64,000 nucleotides of DNA from Puia dinghuensis (GCF_014642875.1 NZ_BMJC01000004.1:234070-298069), one strand, 5' to 3'; positions 45,550 through 55,014 are shown, counted from the stretch's first letter. The notes: a model not told the origin generated them from the letters alone. Translations and numbers: made by a program.

Positions 45550-47760
45550 ATGAAAAAGATCATAAACATAAACTTTCATAGCCGGGTGATCCCTATCGAA
45601 GAGACCGCCTATGAGATCCTGCAGCAGTATATCGACAGTCTGCGCAGGTACTTCGCACATGAGGAAGGCAGGGAGGAGATCGTCAGCGATATCGAGAACC
45701 GGTTTGCCGAGCTTTTCTCTGAAACCTTGAAAAAAGGCGCCGCCTGCATCACCGATGCCGATGTCAACGCCATCATCGCCAGCATGGGCCGTCCTGAAGA
45801 GTTCGAAGGCGAAGGCACTGGCGCGGCCGCCGCAGCCGGTGGCGCCGGAAGCCAGCAACAGTCGGGACCCCAACCCAATTTCCAGTTTGCGGGGGGTGAG
45901 CCTCGACGGCTTTACCGCGCCGGAAACGACAAAATCTTAGGGGGTGTCTGTGCGGGGCTGGCCAACTACCTCCGTCTCGACCCGGCCATCGTCCGGATCA
46001 TCTTTGTCCTGATGACGCTGGGCTGGGGGAGTGGTGTACTGCTTTATATCATCCTCTGGATCATCCTGCCAACCCGCGAACTGCCGGTGAATGCCCGCAA
46101 ACGGCTTTACCGCAATCCCGACGACCGCGTCATCGGCGGTGTAGCCAGTGGTCTGGCCGCCTACTTCCACATCGACGTCTGGATCCCACGGCTCATCTTC
46201 GCCCTGCCCCTCATCCTCAGCATTCTCGCCTCGATCGTGCGTCATATCTGGTGGTGGAATTGGGACAGCCCGGAATTCTTCACCGGTGGATTCGGCGGAA
46301 CCCTCTTTATCACCTATATCGTATTATGGATCGTCCTCCCCGAGGCTACGTCCGCATCGGAAAAACTGGAAATGCGGGGGGAGAAGGTCGACCTGGAGTC
46401 TATAAAGAACACCATTAAAAGCGACCTGGAGGGCTTCAAGGGCCGCGCCAAGGAAATGGGCGCCGAGATGCAGGAGCGCTTTCAACAGGTGGGCAGCCAG
46501 GTCAGGCAAAGCACACAAGCCTGGGCCACTGAAGCAGGTCCGACCATTCGCAAAACCGGCACCGGCTTCGGGCACGCCATCGGCGTCCTCTTCAAAGCCT
46601 TCTTCCTGTTCATCGCCGGCATCATCGCCTTCGCCCTCATCATGGCGCTGATAGGCGTGGCCTTCCGCGGTGATGGTATCCTGCACCTGAAAGGCTATGT
46701 GCTGGAAGGGTTCTGGCAGAACTTCCTGGCCTGGACCGGGTTCTTCGGCTTCCTGGTGATCCCGGTGATCGCCCTGCTCACCTGGCTGATCCGCCGCATC
46801 TCCGGTACCCGCAGTCGCAGCCATTATCTGGGCTATACGTTCGGTACCCTTTGGGTCCTCGGGCTCATCTCGATCATCATCCTCGGCGGTATGATCATGA
46901 ACAATTTCCGGAGCCGGCAACATATGGAGCAGCCGATATCCCTCGATCAACCAAGGCATGGGAAGCTGGTGATCCGCACGATAAAACCTGTAAACCGGTA
47001 TGAAGATACGGACTGGTGGTTCGATACCGATTGGGGTCGCAACAGTCCCTTCTATATCCTCGGCGAGGACAGCGTGCTGCTGACGACGGTGAGGATAAAA
47101 CTGCTGAAAAGCGATGATTCGGCCTATCATGTCAACCTGATCAAGATCAGCCGCGGCAGCAGTGCGAGCAAGGCCCGCCGGCTGGCTGATGATATCCGGT
47201 TCCCTATACAGCAGGCCGATAGCGTCCTCAACCTGCCGCAGGGCTTCACCATCACCCGCGACGATAAATTCCGCAATCAGCAGGTGAGAGTAGAGATTGC
47301 GGTGCCCCTGGGCAAACGTATCCTGGTGAGCAGCAGCGTGGACGACTATCGCTGGTTCAATATCCATCCCGGCCGCCGGCACATCCACTGGGATGACGGC
47401 AGTGACTGGAATGTCGACTGGGACGAAGACATCAATGACAACGACACCTATTCCTACAGCACCAATGTCGAATACATGATGACCGCCAACGGTCTAGTCC
47501 GCACCGATCACAAGAGTAATTCGGTTGACGACGATCAGCCTGAATATAAGGAGCGGCCCGAAAAACCCGAGCGGCCTGAAAAGAAGGAACAACCCGAAAA
47601 GCCGGAACAGCCCGGAAAGGATAACAATGGCGGCTATCGCTACAAGGGTCCCGAAGCCCCTGCAAAAAAGGCCGATAGCCCGGCAATGAAACACACGACG
47701 ATGACGACCCGGACGGACGAGGACAATATAGGTCTGCTGTCCCCGCTAAGTATCGTTTAG
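45550..47760 (+). CDS. PspC-domain membrane protein with N-terminal HAAS-like region
   Basis: 736 residues. Residues about 1-88 form a helical cytoplasmic segment resembling those found with PadR partners (EIVSDIENRFAELFSETL). Two PspC domains follow, each starting with LYR and a GG(V)xxGLA motif: RLYRAGNDKILGGVCAGLA (about 120-180) and RLYRNPDDRVIGGVASGLA (about 187-265). A helical stretch (about 280-345), three transmembrane helices (about 350-460), a beta-rich periplasmic-type region (about 475-630) and a Pro/Glu/Lys repeat tail (PEKPERPEKKEQPEK) complete it. PspC proteins belong to envelope-stress responses; the specific role here is unknown. Confidence 0.85.
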   Translation: MKKIININFHSRVIPIEETAYEILQQYIDSLRRYFAHEEGREEIVSDIENRFAELFSETLKKGAACITDADVNAIIASMGRPEEFEGEGTGAAAAAGGAGSQQQSGPQPNFQFAGGEPRRLYRAGNDKILGGVCAGLANYLRLDPAIVRIIFVLMTLGWGSGVLLYIILWIILPTRELPVNARKRLYRNPDDRVIGGVASGLAAYFHIDVWIPRLIFALPLILSILASIVRHIWWWNWDSPEFFTGGFGGTLFITYIVLWIVLPEATSASEKLEMRGEKVDLESIKNTIKSDLEGFKGRAKEMGAEMQERFQQVGSQVRQSTQAWATEAGPTIRKTGTGFGHAIGVLFKAFFLFIAGIIAFALIMALIGVAFRGDGILHLKGYVLEGFWQNFLAWTGFFGFLVIPVIALLTWLIRRISGTRSRSHYLGYTFGTLWVLGLISIIILGGMIMNNFRSRQHMEQPISLDQPRHGKLVIRTIKPVNRYEDTDWWFDTDWGRNSPFYILGEDSVLLTTVRIKLLKSDDSAYHVNLIKISRGSSASKARRLADDIRFPIQQADSVLNLPQGFTITRDDKFRNQQVRVEIAVPLGKRILVSSSVDDYRWFNIHPGRRHIHWDDGSDWNVDWDEDINDNDTYSYSTNVEYMMTANGLVRTDHKSNSVDDDQPEYKERPEKPERPEKKEQPEKPEQPGKDNNGGYRYKGPEAPAKKADSPAMKHTTMTTRTDEDNIGLLSPLSIV

Positions 47761-47794
47761 CATAAAAATCTTCGTTGGTTGAAGTTGGAACATA

Positions 47795-47828
47795 GCCTCG
47801 CGGCGTCTGCCGTGGGGCTTCTGTTTTT
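47795..47828 (+). terminator. Rho-independent terminator of padR-pspC
   Basis: Ten-pair stem GCCTCGCGGC/GCCGTGGGGC (two G-T wobbles) with the 4-nt loop GTCT at 47805-47808, followed by TTCTGTTTTT. It is 34 nt after the pspC stop. Confidence 0.7.
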
Positions 47829-47860
47829 GGCTTCGGGCTGGGGCATTGGTGCGAAAACCA

Positions 47861-47868
47861 TACCTTTG
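47861..47868 (+). promoter_or_regulatory. -7 promoter box of gcvT
   Basis: TACCTTTG, exact TAnnTTTG match, 25 nt before the gcvT ATG. The short leader leaves no room for a glycine riboswitch. Confidence 0.5.
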
Positions 47869-47893
47869 CCGCGCCATATAAAAAAAGTCACAC

Positions 47894-48979
47894 ATGAAGC
47901 ATACCCCTTTTACGCAGAAGCACATCGCACTCGGAGCCAAGATGGCGGAATTTGCAGGCTATAATATGCCTATCAGTTATAGCGGCATCAATGACGAACA
48001 TGCGGCCGTCCGCACCAATGCCGGCATTTTCGATGTGAGCCATATGGGCGAATTCATCGTAAAAGGAGAACATGCCCTCGATCTGATCCAGCGGGTGACC
48101 ACCAACGACGCGGCAAAGCTCACAAAGGGCAAGGCCCAGTATAGCTCCCTCACCAACGAAAAAGGCGGCATCGTGGACGACCTCATCGTCTATTGCCTGG
48201 AAGAGAACAAGGCTTATATGCTGGTGGTGAATGCCGCCAACATCGAAAAGGACTGGAACTGGATCGCCGCCCATAATACAATGCATGCCGAGCTGCACAA
48301 TATTTCCGACAAAACCGGGCTACTGGCTATCCAGGGGCCCAATGCCACCCGGATCATGCAGCCCCTCACCGATATCGATATTCTCAACCTCCCGTATTAC
48401 ACCTTTGCCAAGGGAAAATTCGCGGGGGTGGACAATGTTCTTATCAGCGCAACCGGCTATACCGGGGCCGGCGGCATCGAGATCTATTTCGAGGACAAGG
48501 ACGGAGCCGCGGAGACCATCTGGAACAAGATCTTTGAAGTGGGTGCTCCCCAGGGCCTGAAGCCGATCGGCCTCGGCGCCAGGGACACCTTACGTCTGGA
48601 AATGGGCTACTGCCTCTACGGCAACGACATCGACGATACGACCAGTCCCCTGGAGGCCGGTTTGGGCTGGATAACGAAGTTCACAAAAGATTTCACCGCC
48701 AGACCTATCCTGGAAAAGCAAAAAACGGCCGGACCGGAACAACGGCTGGTCGGTTTCGAAATGCTGGAAAAGGGTATCCCCCGCCACGACTATGAGATCA
48801 AGGACGCTACCGGGACGACCATCGGCAGGGTCACCTCCGGCACCCAAAGTCCCTCCCTCGGGAAGGCTATTGGGATGGGGTATGTCCGGACGGACCTTGC
48901 CCGCCTGGATACAAAAATTTATATCAAAGTACGGGACAAGCTGTTGCAAGCCAGGGTTGTAAAGTTTCCCTTTAGTTAA
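47894..48979 (+). CDS. gcvT: Glycine cleavage system T protein (aminomethyltransferase)
   Basis: 361 residues. It transfers the aminomethyl carbon from the lipoyl H protein to tetrahydrofolate, releasing ammonia. Family segments visible: [21 protein letters not shown], the catalytic-Asp region with [20 protein letters not shown], and the C-terminal barrel with GIPRHDYEI and [18 protein letters not shown]. The gcvH and gcvP genes are not nearby, as is common when gcv genes are scattered. Confidence 0.94.
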   Translation: MKHTPFTQKHIALGAKMAEFAGYNMPISYSGINDEHAAVRTNAGIFDVSHMGEFIVKGEHALDLIQRVTTNDAAKLTKGKAQYSSLTNEKGGIVDDLIVYCLEENKAYMLVVNAANIEKDWNWIAAHNTMHAELHNISDKTGLLAIQGPNATRIMQPLTDIDILNLPYYTFAKGKFAGVDNVLISATGYTGAGGIEIYFEDKDGAAETIWNKIFEVGAPQGLKPIGLGARDTLRLEMGYCLYGNDIDDTTSPLEAGLGWITKFTKDFTARPILEKQKTAGPEQRLVGFEMLEKGIPRHDYEIKDATGTTIGRVTSGTQSPSLGKAIGMGYVRTDLARLDTKIYIKVRDKLLQARVVKFPFS

Positions 48980-49023
48980 TGTCCACACCCGGGCGGCCAC
49001 ATCGGTTTTGGAATGATTTTTTC

Positions 49024-49053
49024 TTGTTTAAAGGACATTGTCCAATATCTTTA
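49024..49053 (+). promoter_or_regulatory. Promoter-like -33/-7 pair before the SRPBCC gene
   Basis: TTG at 49024-49026, 19 bp, then TATCTTTA at 49046-49053 (TAnnTTTA variant), 22 nt before the ATG at 49076. It supports that start over the upstream in-frame ATG at 49013. Confidence 0.45.
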
Positions 49054-49075
49054 TCCAACGTCTTATAATCAAGAT

Positions 49076-49552
49076 ATGCCCACCATTCATCTGACGACCT
49101 TTGTCGCAGCCCCGGCAGACCGGGTTTTTGACCTTGCCCGAAGCATCGATCTCCATCGAAAGTCGATGGCCGACACGAATGAAGAGGCTATCGCCGGCAC
49201 CACCACCGGGCTCATCGGATTGAATGAAACCGTCACGTGGAAGGCCAAACACCTGATGAAGACCCGGGTCTTCAAGTCAAGGATCACCGCCATGGACCGG
49301 CCTCTTTCCTTCACTGATGAAATGGTGGATGGGGATTTCAAAAGCCTCCGGCATGAACATCATTTTAAACGCATCGACAACGGCACCCTGCTGATCGATC
49401 TTTTCCACTTCGAAACGCCGTATGGCAGCCTGGGAAGGCTGGTGAACCGACTCTTCCTCACTAACTATATGAAGAAGCTGTTGGAAATACGCAATCAGAT
49501 GATCAAGGAATACGCGGAATCGGAGAAATGGAAATTTATTTTAGACAAATAA
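49076..49552 (+). CDS. SRPBCC (START-like) family protein
   Basis: 158 residues with a helix-grip fold typical of the SRPBCC superfamily: initial strand TIHLTTFVAAPADRVFDLA, central GLIGLNETVTWKAKHL, DEMVDGDFKSLRHEHHF, and a long C-terminal helix (LTNYMKKLLEIRNQMI). It should bind a hydrophobic ligand or lipid; no specific ligand can be named. In Bacteroidota such proteins are often called cell-division-inhibitor-like in annotation, without firm evidence. The gene is followed 36 bp later by the ComB-family gene. Confidence 0.8.
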   Translation: MPTIHLTTFVAAPADRVFDLARSIDLHRKSMADTNEEAIAGTTTGLIGLNETVTWKAKHLMKTRVFKSRITAMDRPLSFTDEMVDGDFKSLRHEHHFKRIDNGTLLIDLFHFETPYGSLGRLVNRLFLTNYMKKLLEIRNQMIKEYAESEKWKFILDK

Positions 49553-49567
49553 ACGCGTTCGAACCCC

Positions 49568-49575
49568 TATTTTTA
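49568..49575 (+). promoter_or_regulatory. Promoter-like -7 box before the ComB-family gene
   Basis: TATTTTTA (TAnnTTTA variant), 13 nt before the ATG at 49589; no convincing -33 element. Confidence 0.35.
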
Positions 49576-49588
49576 CGTTCACATCTGT

Positions 49589-50320
49589 ATGACAAATTCC
49601 AAACCGACTTTATATACAGCTTTATCCCCAGCCTTGTTGCATTTATACGATCTGAACCACGCTGTCGTGGTGATCATCGACGTCCTCCGCGCTACTTCCA
49701 CCATTGCTACCGCCCTTTATAACGGAGCCAAATGCGTGATCCCCGTGGACAGTGTCGCGAAATGCATCGAGCTTGGCCGTCAGATTGACGGGATCACCGC
49801 TGGCGAACGTGACGGGATGATCGCCGAAGGTCTTGAACACGGCAATTCCCCCTTCGAATATTCCCGGGATTTTATCAATAACCGAACCCTGGTGCTTACC
49901 ACCACCAATGGCACCAAGCTGCTACATATGGCCCTCGAGCGCGGGGCTGGCCAGATCGTAACGGGCTCGTTTCCCAACCTCAGCGCCGTCTGTGATTTTC
50001 TCATCGCTCAAAATCAGCCCGTTGTACTGGGTTGCGCGGCGTGGAAAGACCGGATCAACCTCGAAGACATGCTTTTTGCCGGGGCCGTTATCCACCGGGT
50101 CAAAAATCACTTCTCCATCAATTGCGACTCCGCCCAGATAGCCGAATCGGTCTACCTGGAGGCGGAAAAAGACCTGTATGCGTTTATGAAGGCAAAGGAT
50201 GCTTCCCACTACCATCGCCTGATGGGATTCGGACTCGAAAAGGATATCCGCTATTGCCTGACGCCGGATGTGGCTAACGTTCTGCCGTTGTATGAGAATG
50301 GGAAGTTAATTGTGCTGTAG
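49589..50320 (+). CDS. 2-phosphosulfolactate phosphatase (ComB) family protein
   Basis: 243 residues matching the ComB family along the full length: VVVIIDVLRATSTIATALYNGAK, LVLTTTNGTKLLHMA, VLGCAAWKDRINLEDMLFAGAV and GFGLEKDIRYCLTPDVANVLP. The conserved Asp of the first segment and the Cys of the third are candidate active-site residues. In archaea ComB hydrolyses 2-phosphosulfolactate in coenzyme M synthesis; bacterial homologues act in sulfolactate production or have other, unknown substrates. No ComA or other sulfonate genes are present, so the substrate is uncertain. Confidence 0.82.
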   Translation: MTNSKPTLYTALSPALLHLYDLNHAVVVIIDVLRATSTIATALYNGAKCVIPVDSVAKCIELGRQIDGITAGERDGMIAEGLEHGNSPFEYSRDFINNRTLVLTTTNGTKLLHMALERGAGQIVTGSFPNLSAVCDFLIAQNQPVVLGCAAWKDRINLEDMLFAGAVIHRVKNHFSINCDSAQIAESVYLEAEKDLYAFMKAKDASHYHRLMGFGLEKDIRYCLTPDVANVLPLYENGKLIVL

Positions 50321-50358
50321 CGTTCCCAATTTCGTAAACACCGGCCCGCATATCCACT

Positions 50359-50366
50359 TACCTTTG
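50359..50366 (+). promoter_or_regulatory. -7 promoter box of feoB
   Basis: TACCTTTG, exact TAnnTTTG match, 20 nt before the feoB ATG at 50387. Confidence 0.5.
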
Positions 50367-50386
50367 CCCCGCCATTCGCTCCATGA

Positions 50387-52519
50387 ATGGCCGTTGGCTT
50401 GAAAAAGGACACCCTCCATATCGCACTAGTAGGCAACCCCAACAGCGGGAAAAGCTCCTTGTTCAATGCCCTTACAGGGCTGAATCAGAAGGTCGGCAAT
50501 TTTCCTGGCGTCACGGTCGACAAAAAGACCGGCATGAGCGAACTGGCTCCGGGTCATGCGGTCAACATCATCGACCTCCCCGGAACCTATAGCCTATACC
50601 CCAAACGGGGCGACGAATGGGTAACCTATAAGGTCTTGCTCAACCAGGACCCCTCCATAAAGGCGGATATGGTGATCCTGCTCGTGGATGCCAGTAATCT
50701 GAAGCGCAACCTGCTGTTCTGCAGCCAGATCATCGATTTGAAAATACCGGTGGTCGTCGCCCTGACGATGATGGACCTGGCGGCGAAAAAGGGCATCGAG
50801 ATCGACGTGGACGGACTCGAGCGCGAACTCGGCATCCCGGTGGTCGCCGTCAATCCGCGTAAAAATAAGGGCATCCCGCAGCTGAAGAAAATGGTCGAAA
50901 TGCGGGCCCGGCAGATAAACCTTGCCCCACCCCGGGCATTCATCGCCAACCAGATGCAGGCGAACGGCGCCATCCAGGATGTCAAACGGCTCTTTCCCGA
51001 GATCAGCGATTACACCGCTATCCACTACCTTATCAACCACGAACATTTCGACCTTCCCCAGAACGTCCAGAACCGCATAGAAGCCATCGAGGCAGACCAT
51101 ACCTTTAATCATACCCGTATCCAGGCAGACGAGATCTTGCAACGATATGGCCGGATCAAGCAGATCATGCAACATACGGTGTCCGAACCCGATCCGCTGG
51201 AAAAGACGCTCTTTACCGAGCGGCTGGACAAGCTTTTTCTCGATCGAACCTGGGGCTATATCATTTTGCTGGGTGTGCTGTTCCTGCTTTTTCAAAGCGT
51301 TTTCTGGATCGCCCAGTTTCCCATGGACGCCATCGACTGGACCTTCTCCCAATTAGGCGGCTGGCTTGGCCACCAGCTCCCCGAGGCCTGGTGGAGCGAC
51401 CTGCTGATCAATGGTCTGCTGGCCGGTCTCAGCGGGATACTGGTGTTCGTTCCGCAGATCATGATCCTGTTTGGGCTGATCACCATCCTGGAAGATACCG
51501 GCTATATGGCCCGTATCAGCTTTCTTACGGACAAACTCATGCGAAAGGTGGGCCTCAACGGCAAGAGCGTCATGCCCATGATCAGTGGTTTTGCCTGCGC
51601 CGTGCCGGCCATCATGAGCACCCGCAACATCGAGAACCGCAAAGAGCGGCTGCTGACCATCCTCATCACCCCGCTGATGAGCTGCAGCGCCCGCCTGCCG
51701 GTCTATACCATACTCATCGCCCTTGTCATCCCGCGGAAGGATGTGCTGGGTATCTTCGGCCTGCAAGGGCTGGTGATGATGGGGCTGTATATGCTGGGGC
51801 TAGTTATGGCGATGATCGTCAGCTATGTAGCCAAATGGTTCATCAATCTGAAGGAAAAGAGCTTCTTTATCCTCGAGTTGCCCATCTACCGGGCGCCCCG
51901 CTGGAATAACGTCGTCGTCACGATGATCAACAAGGCCAGGATCTTTGTGATGGACGCCGGGAAGGTGATCATGGTCATCAGCCTGATCCTTTGGGCCCTG
52001 AGCTCTTTCGGACCCGGTCACCGCTCGGATGTAAGCGCCCGCTACGAACAACAGATGCAACAGCACCCCGACCAGGCCGCCGCCCTGAAAAAAGAGAAAC
52101 AGGCCGCCATGCTGGAGAACTCCTACGCTGGTATCCTGGGAAAAGTGGTGGAGCCCGTCATCCGTCCCCTGGGTTATGACTGGAAGATCGGCATCGCCCT
52201 CATCACTTCTTTTGCCGCCCGGGAAGTCTTCGTCGGAACGATGGCCACGCTTTACAGCGTGGAAGGCGGGAAGGATGCCGATCGGCAGACCCTTCGCCAG
52301 CGAATGCTGTCAGCCCGCCGGGAAGACGGCACGCCGGTGTATACCCTTGCCGCCGGCGTAAGCTTAATGATCTTCTATGTATTGGCCATGCAATGTATGA
52401 GCACCCTGGCTGTGGTGCGCCGCGAGACCCGCAGCTGGAAGTGGCCGGCCATCCAGGTCGTCTATATGACGGGATTGGCTTATGTAGTGAGCCTGATCGC
52501 TTACCAGTTATTAAGATAG
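50387..52519 (+). CDS. feoB: Ferrous iron transporter FeoB
   Basis: 710 residues. N-terminal G domain: G1 GNPNSGKSS (residues 16-24), G2/switch region NFPGVTVDKKTG, G3 DLPGTYS. The G4 segment reads ALTMMD, with Thr where many FeoBs have Asn (NxxD). A helical linker follows (about 165-280), then the membrane part with two Gate domains (SGFACAVPAIMSTRNIENRKER and SFAAREVFVGTMATLY). It moves Fe2+ into the cytoplasm. No FeoA or FeoC gene adjoins it. The start at 50387 overlaps a shadow ATG at 50383. Its 3' end overlaps the HAD gene by 9 bp. Confidence 0.93.
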   Translation: MAVGLKKDTLHIALVGNPNSGKSSLFNALTGLNQKVGNFPGVTVDKKTGMSELAPGHAVNIIDLPGTYSLYPKRGDEWVTYKVLLNQDPSIKADMVILLVDASNLKRNLLFCSQIIDLKIPVVVALTMMDLAAKKGIEIDVDGLERELGIPVVAVNPRKNKGIPQLKKMVEMRARQINLAPPRAFIANQMQANGAIQDVKRLFPEISDYTAIHYLINHEHFDLPQNVQNRIEAIEADHTFNHTRIQADEILQRYGRIKQIMQHTVSEPDPLEKTLFTERLDKLFLDRTWGYIILLGVLFLLFQSVFWIAQFPMDAIDWTFSQLGGWLGHQLPEAWWSDLLINGLLAGLSGILVFVPQIMILFGLITILEDTGYMARISFLTDKLMRKVGLNGKSVMPMISGFACAVPAIMSTRNIENRKERLLTILITPLMSCSARLPVYTILIALVIPRKDVLGIFGLQGLVMMGLYMLGLVMAMIVSYVAKWFINLKEKSFFILELPIYRAPRWNNVVVTMINKARIFVMDAGKVIMVISLILWALSSFGPGHRSDVSARYEQQMQQHPDQAAALKKEKQAAMLENSYAGILGKVVEPVIRPLGYDWKIGIALITSFAAREVFVGTMATLYSVEGGKDADRQTLRQRMLSARREDGTPVYTLAAGVSLMIFYVLAMQCMSTLAVVRRETRSWKWPAIQVVYMTGLAYVVSLIAYQLLR

Positions 52520-53122
52520 CACTCCCAATTTCTTCAATTCTTCCCTGAACAGCGCCGGCGTCCGGAAATGGATACCGATGAACCCAAGCTCCCTGGCGGG
52601 TAGAACATTGCGGATGTTGTCGTCGACATAGATAGCATGGTGGGGATCGATGTCAAACCGTTCGATCAGCAGTTTATAGATCTCGGGGAAGGGCTTCCGC
52701 ACCTTTTCCTCACCCGACACCAACCGCCCGTCAAACCAATGCAGGAAGTCATAGAGCTCCAACGCCACCGGGAAGGTCTCCGCGCTCCAATTGGTCAGCG
52801 CATACAGCTTTATCTGGCCCTGGTTTTTCAGTTCGCGGAAGATCTCGACGGTTTCATGGATAGGTCCGCCAAGCATTTCCTTCCAGCGGCCGTAATAAGC
52901 GCGTATCGCTGCTTCATGATCGGGGTATTTGGCCACCAGAAGCTCTGTCGCTTCCTGCAGGCTCCTGCCGGCATCCTGTTCCTCATTCCAGTCGGGGGTG
53001 CAGATGGTAGAAAGAAACCAGCGCCGCTCCTGTTCGTCGGGGATGATCTTGTTATATAGATATTGCGGATTCCAGTCGATGAGCACGCCGCCCAGGTCGA
53101 AGACAAGGGTGTCTATCTTCAT
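52511..53122 (-). CDS. HAD superfamily (subfamily IA) phosphatase
   Basis: 203 residues. Motif I FDLGGVLIDWN (nucleophile Asp), motif II LTNWS, motif III Lys in EEKVRKPFPEIY and motif IV YVDDN are all present, with a helical cap between motifs I and II. A cytoplasmic small-molecule phosphatase; the substrate is unknown. Lies 7 bp after the aminotransferase gene on the same strand and overlaps feoB at its 3' end by 9 bp. Confidence 0.9.
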   Translation of the reverse strand: MKIDTLVFDLGGVLIDWNPQYLYNKIIPDEQERRWFLSTICTPDWNEEQDAGRSLQEATELLVAKYPDHEAAIRAYYGRWKEMLGGPIHETVEIFRELKNQGQIKLYALTNWSAETFPVALELYDFLHWFDGRLVSGEEKVRKPFPEIYKLLIERFDIDPHHAIYVDDNIRNVLPARELGFIGIHFRTPALFREELKKLGVLS

Positions 53123-53129
53123 AAAACAA

Positions 53130-54284
53130 TCATTTTATTTTTTGTAGTCGCTCAGCCGCCTTTTCCAGGGTCTCCTGCTTTTTGGCAAAACAAAAGCGAA
53201 CGACCCGGTGATCCTTTCCGGACTGATAAAAAGCTGATACGGGAATCGAAGCTACTCCATATTCCTTTGTGATGCGGATAGCAAAATCCTTATCCGGCTC
53301 GTCGCTGATCCGATCGTACTTATAGAGCTGGAAATAGCTGCCATAAGAGGGTAGGGGAGTAAATTTCGTACCCGCCATCAGCTTTTCGAAATAGTCTCGT
53401 TTCTGTTGCAGGAAGGCCCCCAGCGAAAGATAGGAGGTCTTGTCACGCAGGAATTCCGCCAACCCCACCTGTGACGGGGTATGACAGCTAAAGCAATTAA
53501 ACTGGTGAACCTTGCGGAATTCCTGCATCAGCGTCGGGGACGAAACGCTATATCCCAGCTTCCAGCCTGTACAATGATAGACCTTCCCAAAAGAGAAGGA
53601 GACAAAGGCTCTCTCCAGCAGATCGGGGTATCGGAGGATGGATTGATGGGGTATGCCGTCGAAGATAAGATGCTCGTATACTTCGTCCGAGTGGATGAAG
53701 ATCTTCGTGCCTTCGACGATCGACCGCAGCTGCTGCATATCTTCCGGCCGTAAAATAGCGCCGGTTGGATTATGCGGGCTGTTGAGCATGATCATCCGCG
53801 TCCGGGGCGTTATCTTTTGTCTTACCCTATCCCAGTCGATGCGATAGTCGGGGAAGTGCAGGTCTATCCGCACCGGGACGGCTCCGTTGATGACGATGTT
53901 CGGGATGTAGCTGTCGTATGCGGGTTCAAAGACGATGACCTCGTCGCCGGGTTGCAGAACGGTGGTCAGCGCCGTATAGATGGCGTAGGTTCCCCCGGGG
54001 GTGATGGTTATCTGCGTATCAGGACTTACGATGGCGCCATAGAGGTCGGCGATCTTTGCGGCGAGCACTTCGCGGAGGGCCGCCACCCCGCTCATGTGGG
54101 CATATTGGTTATGGCCTTCACGCATCGCCTTGCTGACGAGGGAGACCAACTCGTCGCTCATCGGGAAGTCAGGGAAGCCCTGTCCGAGGTTTACCGCACC
54201 CAGTTCGGCGGCCAGGGAAGACATAACGGTGAAAATAGTCGTTCCTACCTGGGGAAGTTTGCTTGCAAGGGCGGGAGAGCTCAT
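53130..54284 (-). CDS. Methionine aminotransferase (PLP-dependent, class I/II)
   Basis: 384 residues. Recognised by NLGQGFPDFPM near the N-terminus, PHNPTGAI, SDEVYEHLIFDG and the PLP Lys in SFGKVYHCTGWKLGY. Family knowledge: YbdL-like aminotransferases that prefer methionine and some aromatic 2-oxo acids and take part in methionine salvage. No other salvage genes are visible. Starts 10 bp after the exonuclease gene. Confidence 0.88.
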   Translation of the reverse strand: MSSPALASKLPQVGTTIFTVMSSLAAELGAVNLGQGFPDFPMSDELVSLVSKAMREGHNQYAHMSGVAALREVLAAKIADLYGAIVSPDTQITITPGGTYAIYTALTTVLQPGDEVIVFEPAYDSYIPNIVINGAVPVRIDLHFPDYRIDWDRVRQKITPRTRMIMLNSPHNPTGAILRPEDMQQLRSIVEGTKIFIHSDEVYEHLIFDGIPHQSILRYPDLLERAFVSFSFGKVYHCTGWKLGYSVSSPTLMQEFRKVHQFNCFSCHTPSQVGLAEFLRDKTSYLSLGAFLQQKRDYFEKLMAGTKFTPLPSYGSYFQLYKYDRISDEPDKDFAIRITKEYGVASIPVSAFYQSGKDHRVVRFCFAKKQETLEKAAERLQKIK

Positions 54285-54294
54285 GGGTAGTAGC

Positions 54295-55014
54295 TTATTT
54301 GATACAAATGTTTTCCGGCCGGATCAGCGTCTCTCCATGGATACGCAGATAGACCTGCGCCACTGTGGCGACGTCCTTTTGGCAATAGGTGACTATCCGC
54401 GGCAGGTCGTGCTCCGTCCAGTAGATGGTTCCCACCTGACTGCCGTCGATATCGTCCTTTGGCGTAGGGATCCCAAGGGCATGTGCCAGCAGGTTGAGGG
54501 AAATAAAGTTCTTGTATTCTCCAAACTTCCAGAGCTCCATCGTATCGATATGCGGCACTTCCCAGGGTTTTTTCCCCGAGAGATTGAGGACGGAGGGGAT
54601 CTTCATCCCATGGATGATCATCCGGCGGCAGAGATAGGGGAAATCGAAGTCTTTCCCGTTGTGGGCGCAGAGGTATTTCTGTCCTTCCGAACCCCATTTG
54701 TGCAACAGATCGTAAAACTGTAGTAAAAGCTCTTTTTCGTCGTCGCCGGAAAAGGATTTCAGGGAAAGTTTTCTTTCTGCGGGCGGTCCTGACAGGACGC
54801 CGCAACTGATGCAGATGACCTTGCCGAATTCTGCATAGATGGCAGCGCGGCCGTACAACTCCTCGGGTGTGAGGGGCGTCTTGTCCCGGTTAAGATTCTC
54901 CGCTTTATGACGCCACAGCTCCTGCCAATCATCCGGTACGTCACTGAGTCCGGGGTACTGCGACACGGTTTCGATGTCGAGGAAAAGAATGGTATGCAAT
55001 GGATAGGGAGACAT
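54295..55014 (-). CDS. DEDD-type 3'-5' exonuclease (PolB-exonuclease-like)
   Basis: 239 residues from ATG 55014. Exonuclease motifs: ExoI FLDIETVSQYPG (Asp, Glu), ExoII CAHNGKDFDFPYL (Asp) and ExoIII YCQKDVATV (Tyr and Asp of the DEDDy type). The protein is a stand-alone exonuclease domain related to that of family B DNA polymerases; polymerase domains are absent. A 102-bp longer in-frame start exists at 55116 but lies in the hairpin-rich gap and upstream of a TTG-N20-TATTTTTA promoter-like pair, so it is rejected. Confidence 0.85.
   Translation of the reverse strand: MSPYPLHTILFLDIETVSQYPGLSDVPDDWQELWRHKAENLNRDKTPLTPEELYGRAAIYAEFGKVICISCGVLSGPPAERKLSLKSFSGDDEKELLLQFYDLLHKWGSEGQKYLCAHNGKDFDFPYLCRRMIIHGMKIPSVLNLSGKKPWEVPHIDTMELWKFGEYKNFISLNLLAHALGIPTPKDDIDGSQVGTIYWTEHDLPRIVTYCQKDVATVAQVYLRIHGETLIRPENICIK

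Noticed and set aside
47761-47893. Glycine riboswitch upstream of gcvT
   Set aside because: The promoter box leaves only about 25 nt of leader, and no aptamer-like core is visible.
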